From contig JAJRQP010000331.1 in assembly GCA_024280195.1 (NCBI GenBank), forward strand, positions 1 to 10,150: a DNA stretch of 10,150 nucleotides, read 5' to 3'. The notes under the pieces are model-generated. The model was not told the DNA's origin, did no database searches, and saw nothing but the letters and a program-made list of their open reading frames with translations. This document shows, piece by piece, positions 1 to 5,546 of the stretch (position 1 is its first letter; each line of letters begins with the position of its first letter). Position numbers and translations under genes: made by a program. The stretch comes from Bacteroidota bacterium. Its GTDB lineage: Bacteria; Bacteroidota; Bacteroidia; Flavobacteriales_D; Crocinitomicaceae.

Positions 1-2
1 AC

Positions 3-194
3 AAATGGAAATCTGGAGGGTTGAGACTTTTGAATGAGCTAGCAACATTGTGTTTAGTTGCAATCGTTTTTTTAGTTGAATTGCAAAATGGAATGGATTG
101 GATTAAAGGAACAGTTGGCTTTTTTGCAGTCGCATTTGGATTGATGATTTTGATTAAAATTTATAAACGAATTAGAAGCCGATCCGCCAACTGA
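3..194 (+). CDS. C-terminal part of a CopD/HemJ-family membrane protein
   Basis: This open frame enters from the left edge and stops with TGA at 192-194; only the last 63 residues are visible. They hold two hydrophobic stretches (about residues 15-26 and 36-50 of the fragment) separated by a short polar loop with N-G-M-D-W, and end in a basic tail rich in Lys and Arg. The segment starting K-W-K-S-G-G-L-R-L-L-N-E and ending I-K-I-Y-K-R-I-R-S resembles, from memory, the end of Bacteroidota CopD-family proteins, which include the HemJ-type protoporphyrinogen oxidase that acts in haem synthesis at the inner membrane. The match rests on the C-terminus alone, so the exact function is uncertain. The stop codon lies inside the loop of an inverted repeat. 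Confidence 0.6.
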   Translation, partial: KWKSGGLRLLNELATLCLVAIVFLVELQNGMDWIKGTVGFFAVAFGLMILIKIYKRIRSRSAN

Positions 195-222
195 CGGATC
201 AAGATGTCGAACAGGAGTTCGG
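181..222. repeat. Two tandem inverted repeats (hairpin pair) after the CopD/HemJ-like gene
   Basis: The first hairpin pairs GATCCG (181-186) with CGGATC (195-200) around an 8-base loop containing the TGA stop. The second pairs GTCGAAC (205-211) with GTTCGGC (216-222), with one G-T wobble, around a 4-base loop. There is no T-tract after either, so this is not a classical intrinsic terminator. It may be a transcript-end structure or one copy of a dispersed intergenic repeat; only a genome-wide search would tell. Confidence 0.45.
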
Positions 223-246
223 CACAAACTTATTAAATGATAAATT

Positions 247-1023
247 ATGTACACTAACTTACTCGTAGAAACGAACGGACAAATTGCTGAAATAACGATT
301 AATCGCCCAAAGCAGTTGAATGCACTCAATAAAGAGACAATTGCTGAATTGCACGAAGCATTGAAATCAGCGGATGAAAATACAGCAATTGGTGTGATCA
401 TCTTAACGGGATCAGGTGAGAAAGCATTTGTTGCTGGAGCTGACATCAAAGAATTTGCAGATTTTTCAATCGCACAGGGTGGAGAATTGGCGCAAAACGG
501 ACAAGAAATATTGTTTGATTTCATTGAGAATTTATCAACGCCAGTAATTGCTGCGGTAAATGGTTTTGCTCTCGGCGGAGGATTGGAGTTGGCAATGGCA
601 TCGCACATTCGTGTGGCATCATCAAATGCGCGAGTTGGTTTACCAGAAGTGAGTTTAGGTGTGATTCCAGGATATGGAGGAACGCAACGTTTGGCACAAT
701 TGGTTGGACGTGGAAAAGCAAACGAATTGGTGTTCACCGCAGGAATGATGAACGCAGAAGACGCACTTCAGTGGGGACTAGTCAATCATGTAGTTGAACA
801 AGCCGAACTAATGGATAAAGCGCGCGAAATTGCAGGAAAAATATTGAAGAATTCTGCATCAGCGGTTACTTCTGCAATTCGTGCAGTAAATGCAAACTTT
901 AAAGATGGTGTGAATGGTTTTCACACAGAGATCGAAGAATTCGGAAAGTGTTTCGGAACGGCTGACTTCAAAGAAGGAACAACTGCATTTTTAGAAAAAC
1001 GCAAAGCAAACTTCAGAAAGTAA
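247..1023 (+). CDS. Enoyl-CoA hydratase (crotonase family)
   Basis: This 258-residue protein has the normal length of a single-domain crotonase and should hydrate trans-2-enoyl-CoA to 3-hydroxyacyl-CoA in fatty-acid or related acyl-CoA breakdown in the cytoplasm. The CoA/oxyanion-hole segment A-G-A-D-I-K-E-F is at 63-70 and the second, N-G-F-A-L-G-G-G-L-E-L-A-M, at 105-117. Both catalytic glutamates of the hydratase type are present: Glu114 in GGGLELAM and Glu134 in GLPEVSLG, 20 residues apart as in rat mitochondrial enoyl-CoA hydratase (144/164). The following P-G-Y-G-G-T-Q-R-L block is also typical. It starts at ATG 247 with an AT-rich leader and no Shine-Dalgarno sequence, as is usual in Bacteroidota. 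The flippase gene starts 1 base after its stop, so the two are probably co-transcribed. The chain-length preference cannot be read from the sequence. Confidence 0.93.
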   Translation: MYTNLLVETNGQIAEITINRPKQLNALNKETIAELHEALKSADENTAIGVIILTGSGEKAFVAGADIKEFADFSIAQGGELAQNGQEILFDFIENLSTPVIAAVNGFALGGGLELAMASHIRVASSNARVGLPEVSLGVIPGYGGTQRLAQLVGRGKANELVFTAGMMNAEDALQWGLVNHVVEQAELMDKAREIAGKILKNSASAVTSAIRAVNANFKDGVNGFHTEIEEFGKCFGTADFKEGTTAFLEKRKANFRK

Positions 1024-1024
1024 T

Positions 1025-2512
1025 TTGAATCCACTAAAAAAATTACTCGGGCAGACAGCCGTTTATGGGTTGCCAACTATTGTTGGCCGACTGCTCAACT
1101 ATTTTTTAGTTCCACTTTACACGGGTGTTTTTGAGAATACTTCCGATTACGGAGTGATTTCTGAACTCTATGCATGGGTTGCGTTTTTAATTGTGCTGCT
1201 CACTTTCGGAATGGAAACCGCCTTTTTTAAGTTTCTAAACGAGAAAGAAGACAAAGAGAAAGTATTTCGAAACAGTTTCGTAACCGTTCTTGGAATCAAT
1301 GTTCTGTTTTTTCTGCTACTGCTGATTTTCAGTCAAACCATCGCGAATTCAATGGGTTACCCAGAGAACAGCGAGTTCATTATGATTCTTGGATTTGTCG
1401 TTTGCATTGATGCAATCACCGCTATTCCAATGGCGAAGCTACGCGCACAAAACAAGGCAAAACGTTTCGCAACGATTCATTTTAGCGCAATTGCGGTCAA
1501 TATTGGTTTGAATTTATTTTTCATGTTGGTGCTTTTCAATCCAGATGAGCCGATGGAAGGAGTTCTATTTATTCTGATTGCGAACTTGCTTTCGTCGAGT
1601 GTAAAAGTCATCGGAACATACAAAGATTTTATTGGATTGAAACTCGCAATTGACTTTGAATTAGCACGCTCCATGCTCAAGTATGCATTTCCATTAGCGA
1701 TTGCTGGTTTTGCCGGAATTGCCAATGAAACCTTAGATCGAGTATTGATGAAACCGCTTTTGGTCGGAACGGGAAAAACAACTACCGAAGCACTCGCTGA
1801 AGTCGGGATTTATAGCGCGGTGTACAAATTAGCAATGATCGTCACGATTTTCCTTCAAGCATATCGCTATGCGGCCGAGCCATTTTTCTTTTCTCAGAAT
1901 AAGAACAAAGACAGGAATAAGCTCTACGCGAAGATCATGAATTACTTCATCGCCGCGGTTTGTATTGTCTTTTTAGGTGTTGCGCTCAACATTGACATCT
2001 TCAAGTACTTTATTCAAAATGAAGCCTATTGGGAAGGCTTGGGTGTTGTGCCAATCTTGCTTATTGCGAATGTGTTCTTAGGAATTTATTTCAATCAATC
2101 AATTTGGTATAAATTGAGTGGGCAAACTCGGTTTGGAGCTTATATTGCCATTGGTGGAATGACAATAACAGTGCTTATCAACGTTATTTTTATTCCAATT
2201 TATGGTTATTGGGCAAGTGCTTGGGCAACATTAATTGTTTACGGTCTGCAAATGATCGCATCTTATTGGCTCGGGCAGAAATATTATCCGATCAAATATA
2301 ACCTCCGCAAGTTCGGATTGTACTTTGGATTCGCATTGTTCCTGTTTTTCATCACATACTTGGTGAACATGGACCCAAATAAATTCACTTGGGCGAAATT
2401 CTTCTTCCATAATTCACTCATTCTAGGTTATATTGGCGTGGTCTGGTTCATTGAAAAACCATCAGGGAAGAAACCTGATTTACCGTCTACGGAGAACGTA
2501 ATAACATCGTGA
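1025..2512 (+). CDS. Oligosaccharide flippase family membrane protein (Wzx/MATE-like)
   Basis: The 495-residue, very hydrophobic protein shows about twelve to fourteen membrane segments. It begins with the signature seen in polysaccharide-biosynthesis flippases: an amphipathic Lys-rich start, then L-G-Q-T-A-V-Y-G-L-P-T-I-V-G-R and N-Y-F-L-V-P-L-Y-T (residues 8-37). Such proteins move lipid-linked sugars across the inner membrane for surface polysaccharide or lipopolysaccharide assembly. The start must be TTG at 1025: the frame is closed upstream by a TAG at 992-994, no ATG or GTG lies between, and a later start would remove the conserved first helix. It follows the enoyl-CoA hydratase stop by 1 base, which suggests translational coupling although the functions look unrelated. 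The C-terminal 20 residues are polar and Lys/Pro-rich, probably a cytoplasmic tail. The substrate is unknown. Confidence 0.85.
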   Translation: MNPLKKLLGQTAVYGLPTIVGRLLNYFLVPLYTGVFENTSDYGVISELYAWVAFLIVLLTFGMETAFFKFLNEKEDKEKVFRNSFVTVLGINVLFFLLLLIFSQTIANSMGYPENSEFIMILGFVVCIDAITAIPMAKLRAQNKAKRFATIHFSAIAVNIGLNLFFMLVLFNPDEPMEGVLFILIANLLSSSVKVIGTYKDFIGLKLAIDFELARSMLKYAFPLAIAGFAGIANETLDRVLMKPLLVGTGKTTTEALAEVGIYSAVYKLAMIVTIFLQAYRYAAEPFFFSQNKNKDRNKLYAKIMNYFIAAVCIVFLGVALNIDIFKYFIQNEAYWEGLGVVPILLIANVFLGIYFNQSIWYKLSGQTRFGAYIAIGGMTITVLINVIFIPIYGYWASAWATLIVYGLQMIASYWLGQKYYPIKYNLRKFGLYFGFALFLFFITYLVNMDPNKFTWAKFFFHNSLILGYIGVVWFIEKPSGKKPDLPSTENVITS

Positions 2513-2533
2513 TTTAGATTAAACCTGAGTTTG

Positions 2534-2551
2534 AATCTTATATTCAAGATT
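2534..2551. repeat. AT-rich inverted repeat after the flippase gene
   Basis: AATCTT (2534-2539) is mirrored by AAGATT (2546-2551) around a 6-base loop; an alternative overlapping pairing is TTGAAT (2531-2536) with ATTCAA (2542-2547). It sits 20-40 bases after the flippase stop. It is weak in pairing energy and has no T-tract, so its role as a transcript end is only a possibility. Confidence 0.35.
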
Positions 2552-2553
2552 AG

Positions 2554-2586
2554 AAATGAAACCCCGACCACAAGGAAGGGCCGGGG
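2554..2586 (-). terminator. Probable transcription terminator for the leftward CBASS transcript
   Basis: CCCCGACC (2562-2569) pairs with GGCCGGGG (2579-2586) with a single A-C mismatch around a 9-base loop, giving a GC-rich stem in an AT-rich surrounding. Read on the - strand the stem is followed by TTTCATTTC, a moderately T-rich tail, whereas the + strand side is followed by ATTAAATT. It therefore suits leftward transcription ending after the last gene of the cluster (stop at 2771), and may also stop transcripts coming from the flippase. Confidence 0.5.
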
Positions 2587-2770
2587 ATTAAATTCGAAGA
2601 GGTTAAAATTGGTAATAGCATTTTTCGATTGTAAAACTGTCATCTACGTCAATTCAAAGCTGCCCGTTATTCTAGTACTACCTCAATGCGAATCGACCAA
2701 CTTAAATCGGCCAGGGGGGATATAATCATCAAACGAATTGTTGGCACAGGAGTTTGAATGTTGTTTGTGG

Positions 2771-2977
2771 CTAAGAAGTATGACAAGGCTTCGAGCAGAA
2801 ATAACAGCCATTAGCTTTTACATATTTCTTTTTCACCTCACGAACTGCATCAGTACAATTACTAAACAAACCAAGGTAGATTCGGTTTTGAGGTTCGGGT
2901 AAATAAGAGCATCCTTCTTCATGCACTTCATGATCGCCATTTGCCTGAGCATTTTTGTTTACGTAATAACTTTTCAT
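2771..2977 (-). CDS. Small Cys/His-rich protein, possibly zinc-binding
   Basis: This 68-residue protein begins with M-K-S-Y-Y-V-N-K-N-A-Q-A-N-G-D-H-E-V-H and has the candidate metal ligands His16, His19, Cys23, Cys58, Cys61 and Cys65, with a further Cys41 and His66; the last block reads N-G-C-Y-F-C-S-K-P-C-H-T-S. The pattern C-x2-C-x3-C-H suggests a small zinc-stabilised fold. It matches, from memory, a widespread family of uncharacterised small bacterial proteins with the same start and the same CHTS end. There is no signal peptide or membrane segment. The start ATG lies 30 bases downstream of the TRIP13-like ATPase stop in the same direction, so co-transcription with the CBASS genes is likely. 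Whether it belongs to the defence system or is a passenger cannot be decided here. Confidence 0.8.
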   Translation of the reverse strand: MKSYYVNKNAQANGDHEVHEEGCSYLPEPQNRIYLGLFSNCTDAVREVKKKYVKANGCYFCSKPCHTS

Positions 2978-3007
2978 TTTCGTTTAAGTTTTGAATTAAT
3001 AATTAGC

Positions 3008-3883
3008 TTAAGACATTTGAGGAGACGGTTCAATTCTTTCCAAAGCAGACTTGAAAGATTGAATTGTAAAGGGTACATCATTCTCAATAGAGGTGTGAAT
3101 TGCCTCCTTTGCAACCCTATGAATTAAATCAGAGAAACTATACAATACTTCACCCTTTGCAAGATATTTAACTAATTCATCTATTTCTTTTTCAGAAGGT
3201 GCAACATCAGATAATATATATGTCAGCACATCTTTTAAACTGCTCCCTGTAGGGCGGTTAAATCTTAATTGAAGTGAACATCTGCGTCTCACAGCTGGAT
3301 CTAAAACCCCAACACGATTAGTAATCAGGATAACAGCTAGTTTTTTATCATCTCTTTTAATCAAGTCGAGTTGTTTAATTAAAACATTTAATCCAGCACG
3401 ATCTTCGTGATGTGCCTGATTTTGTTCTCGGCTAGTAGCTATATCATCTGCTTCGTCAATGATTAACATCCCTAGTTCATCCTTTTTTAGATTTCGTTTA
3501 GTTTGATCGAACGCTTCAGTTATTCTATTTGAAATTTCGCCAACCAAACCTCCGCCCCGAATATTAGAAGGCGTTTCAAAAACTTTAATTTTTTTACCTA
3601 AATTATTACTAAGTATGGTTCCAATGGATTGTGCTAGTGCTGTTTTACCGCAACCAACATCTCCCTCTAAAACAACTAGAGGCGTACCAGAGTTAAGATG
3701 CTCGAATATGGGTAAATTATTACCGTGGTGAGTTTTAAGCCATTCTTTAATGAGTTTATCGTCTAGTAAATGGGTTAAACTAGAAAGTAGTTTACTTTTC
3801 TCTTTATCAATACCCATGAGCTGGTTAAATTCCTTTTCAGCTGTCTTGTTCGGATGTTCTGTTATTTTGATGTTTAATTCCAT
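3008..3883 (-). CDS. cap6: TRIP13-like AAA+ ATPase of type III CBASS (Cap6)
   Basis: A 291-residue single-domain AAA+ ATPase. Using the start at 3883, Walker A is G-D-V-G-C-G-K-T (74-81), the substrate-gripping pore loop R-G-G-G-L-V-G-E is near 109-116, Walker B is M-L-I-I-D-E-A-D-D (139-147), sensor 1 is I-T-N-R (187-190) and the arginine-finger region D-P-A-V-R-R-R is 195-201. Relatives unfold the HORMA partner and so release it from the CD-NTase, switching signalling off when no phage is present. The frame is open for 36 more residues upstream to a start at 3991, but that extension lies within the HORMA gene, is a run of basic residues and is unlike the family; ATG 3883, 2 bases after the HORMA stop, gives the expected N-terminus. 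The adjacency to HORMA and CD-NTase supports the call. Confidence 0.92.
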   Translation of the reverse strand: MELNIKITEHPNKTAEKEFNQLMGIDKEKSKLLSSLTHLLDDKLIKEWLKTHHGNNLPIFEHLNSGTPLVVLEGDVGCGKTALAQSIGTILSNNLGKKIKVFETPSNIRGGGLVGEISNRITEAFDQTKRNLKKDELGMLIIDEADDIATSREQNQAHHEDRAGLNVLIKQLDLIKRDDKKLAVILITNRVGVLDPAVRRRCSLQLRFNRPTGSSLKDVLTYILSDVAPSEKEIDELVKYLAKGEVLYSFSDLIHRVAKEAIHTSIENDVPFTIQSFKSALERIEPSPQMS

Positions 3884-3885
3884 AA

Positions 3886-4377
3886 TTACCAATCTCCTAT
3901 TTTGCTTTGTTTTAAACCAAATCCTCCTTTTGAATAGGTCTTTAATTCTTCTTTTACTCCTTTTAATGCTTGACCTGTTCCGAAACCCCATTCTTCCAAC
4001 TGTTTATCTACCTCGTCAATATTTGAAGATTTTCTGTTCAAAGATACTAGCAGCCCTACACGGGTACTATCAGATAAACGCCAGTAGTTTTGGTCTTCGG
4101 ATTCGTCGTCACTTATGATGTATCCTCCTGAAATTACTTTATAGTGCAAGCCACCAATTTCAGAATCGTTAGGATCGATGAACTGCAGTTCAAAAAATTC
4201 CAATACTTGCTTATCCATTAGATATAGTATCTGACTTCTAATGGTGTTCGCTCTTTCCATGGTTATTAAGCCACGTTTTTTCAGTCCAATTAGGTTTTCG
4301 TAAGCCTTACCCATCACATAATTCGCTCTTGCCTCAGTATATGATGATGACTGAGAATTTATATTCGTATAACTCAT
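3886..4377 (-). CDS. cap7: Bacterial HORMA-domain protein of type III CBASS (Cap7)
   Basis: The 163-residue protein has the layout of the bacterial HORMA family: a Ser/Thr/Tyr-rich start leading into S-Y-T-E-A-R (12-17) and a long helix, a central strand region F-F-E-L-Q-F-I-D through L-H-Y-K-V (61-81), a S-D-D-E-S-E loop, and a C-terminal Y-S-K-G-G-F-G-L-K-Q (148-157) comparable to the safety-belt end of relatives. In type III CBASS, HORMA proteins recognise a peptide, presumably of phage origin, close around it and then bind and activate the CD-NTase; TRIP13 reopens them. Sequence similarity within HORMA is always low, so the call leans on the position between CD-NTase (16 bases upstream) and TRIP13 (2 bases downstream) as well as on these motifs. 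Only one HORMA gene is present, as in CdnC systems, not the two-HORMA form. Confidence 0.85.
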   Translation of the reverse strand: MSYTNINSQSSSYTEARANYVMGKAYENLIGLKKRGLITMERANTIRSQILYLMDKQVLEFFELQFIDPNDSEIGGLHYKVISGGYIISDDESEDQNYWRLSDSTRVGLLVSLNRKSSNIDEVDKQLEEWGFGTGQALKGVKEELKTYSKGGFGLKQSKIGDW

Positions 4378-4393
4378 TATTATTTATTTTAGA

Positions 4394-5419
4394 TTAATTA
4401 TTATCACAATGGTTTTTAAATGATTTTCCGAAAATTTCAACTAATTGATCGAGACATTTTTTATCTTCATTATCTTCCTGAAAATGAATAATTCGATTCC
4501 AATTATTACTTGAGTTTTCAAGCCAATCAGCTAGTTCATTTCGTTTCATGTCATCCCATTTTCCAACAATGTTGTTTTCAGGATTAACGGGATCAATGAC
4601 TGACCACTTGTATTTATCTGCAACAGGTTTGGAATAATCGTTAAATAAGACGGCTTCTTTATTTCTGACTACATGAGCGAGATAACTAAACCATTCAGCT
4701 AAGGTTTCGGCATAGGTCATTTTAACCGATAGTTTATCATAAGCATGAGCAGCTAGTAGATTCATTAAAAAACTCGAAGGAGAATTATCGCCACTAAGAG
4801 TGTATGAGCTACTTGAATGATTATCTCTCCACCATTTCATAAGCCTAAGGCATTCATTGAAATGAACACGACCCACTTCTGCACTACTTGATTTCGTTCT
4901 TGATCGTACAAATTCGGTGTGTTTTTTAACGGCAGTCTTAATTCTTTCGCCATTTGCTCGAATCAATATTTGCTCGTCATTATTCTTTCCAATTAATAGG
5001 GGAACGATGTCAAAATTCACGTGATCGTCAAACATTAATTTGATAGAACTTTTTGTTTTTTCTTTTGTAGTTTTGGGGTAACATTCATCAACAATTGTAT
5101 AAAATGCATCCAAGAGATAATCAAGATTAATAGAGTCATTATCCTTGTCGTCTACTACGAAGCATAAATCAACATCCAATCCTTCTACCTCGGCATCTCC
5201 TCGGAAATGACGTTTTAATCCACACCTACTCGAAAAAGACCCCCCGTATGGTGTTGATCGAATTACTAAGTCTTTTTCTTCCGCTTTGTTTTTAATGTTT
5301 TTACGAACACTTTTAGACCTTTCTTTGATTTCTTCACGTTTACTTGGATCAGGTTTTATCCAATCAACAAAATTGCTGATTCGTTTATGCAATACCGTTT
5401 TTGTAGAGAGTTCACTCAT
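4394..5419 (-). CDS. cdnC: CD-NTase (cGAS/DncV-like nucleotidyltransferase) of CBASS
   Basis: A 341-residue nucleotidyltransferase that should make a cyclic oligonucleotide alarm signal in the cytoplasm. The active site is complete: G-G-S at 59-61, D-V-D at 82-84 (Asp82, Asp84) and the third acidic residue Asp137 in N-F-D-I-V-P (135-140). The GGS-to-DVD spacing is about 20 residues, longer than in most family members, with a basic R-C-G-L-K-R-H-F-R-G stretch between, which I recall from one branch of HORMA-linked CD-NTases. The helical C-terminal half has C-L-R-L-M-K-W-W-R (190-198) and S-P-S-S-F-L-M-N-L-L-A-A-H-A-Y (213-227), as expected. The clade symbol is inferred from the single HORMA and TRIP13 neighbours and from the SAVED receptor, which usually reads cyclic tri- or tetranucleotides; the product itself cannot be read from sequence. 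The gene follows the SAVED gene by 127 bases. Confidence 0.92.
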   Translation of the reverse strand: MSELSTKTVLHKRISNFVDWIKPDPSKREEIKERSKSVRKNIKNKAEEKDLVIRSTPYGGSFSSRCGLKRHFRGDAEVEGLDVDLCFVVDDKDNDSINLDYLLDAFYTIVDECYPKTTKEKTKSSIKLMFDDHVNFDIVPLLIGKNNDEQILIRANGERIKTAVKKHTEFVRSRTKSSSAEVGRVHFNECLRLMKWWRDNHSSSSYTLSGDNSPSSFLMNLLAAHAYDKLSVKMTYAETLAEWFSYLAHVVRNKEAVLFNDYSKPVADKYKWSVIDPVNPENNIVGKWDDMKRNELADWLENSSNNWNRIIHFQEDNEDKKCLDQLVEIFGKSFKNHCDNN

Positions 5420-5485
5420 GATTTATGTTTTAGATTGTATACCCTCTTTATTCTGTCGGCGAGGTAAGGTTCCGTTATGAAAATT

Positions 5486-5521
5486 GGAATGTATGATTCC
5501 TGACAACCAAGATTTGGTTGT
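5486..5521. promoter_or_regulatory. Pair of inverted repeats between SAVED-peptidase and CD-NTase genes
   Basis: ACAACCAA (5503-5510) is perfectly mirrored by TTGGTTGT (5514-5521) around 3 bases, and next to it GGAAT (5486-5490) pairs with ATTCC (5496-5500) around 5 bases. They lie in the only long gap (127 bases) inside the cluster. On the coding (-) strand no T-tract follows, so a simple terminator is unlikely; an operator, an attenuator or an RNA-processing site that uncouples effectors from the signalling trio is possible. No clear TAnnTTTG-type promoter was found in the gap. Confidence 0.4.
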
Positions 5522-5546
5522 TGTTTAAAAAAATGATTACGATTTG

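Larger units (their letters stand above)
2513..2770. other. Gene-free junction between chromosomal genes and the CBASS cluster
   Basis: No convincing coding sequence lies here; the open frames on both strands are short, low in complexity of codon use and resemble no known protein. The left part holds two hairpin-forming repeats (2534-2551 and 2562-2586). The rest has no recognisable tRNA fragment, attachment-site repeat or insertion-sequence end. It is the point where + strand genes meet the - strand defence cluster, so the two transcription units converge here. Confidence 0.6.

Noticed and set aside
72..737. 221-residue open frame on the - strand opposite the enoyl-CoA hydratase.
   Set aside because: It is antisense to a well-supported gene and crosses the intergenic hairpins; the sequence is rich in Ser, Asn and Cys in a way typical of shadow frames.
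2531..2725. 64-residue + strand open frame in the junction.
   Set aside because: It crosses the hairpin-forming repeats, has no recognisable motif and ends in the non-coding junction; it looks like chance.
2741..2757. TTGGCAC followed by TTTGAA on the + strand, resembling a sigma-54 promoter.
   Set aside because: The -24 half fits but the -12 half is offset by a base and lacks GC, and no + strand gene lies downstream. It could be a relic of an older neighbour gene, but this is not supported.
2513..3007. Signs of a mobile element carrying the cluster (integrase, insertion-sequence ends, direct repeats, tRNA fragment).
   Set aside because: None was found at the left junction, and the right junction could not be placed because the regulator genes are also AT-rich.
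3884..3991. Upstream extension of the TRIP13-like ATPase to a start at 3991 (36 more residues).
   Set aside because: It lies within the HORMA coding region in another frame, is a run of Arg/Lys unlike the family, and ATG 3883 sits 2 bases after the HORMA stop and gives the normal N-terminus.
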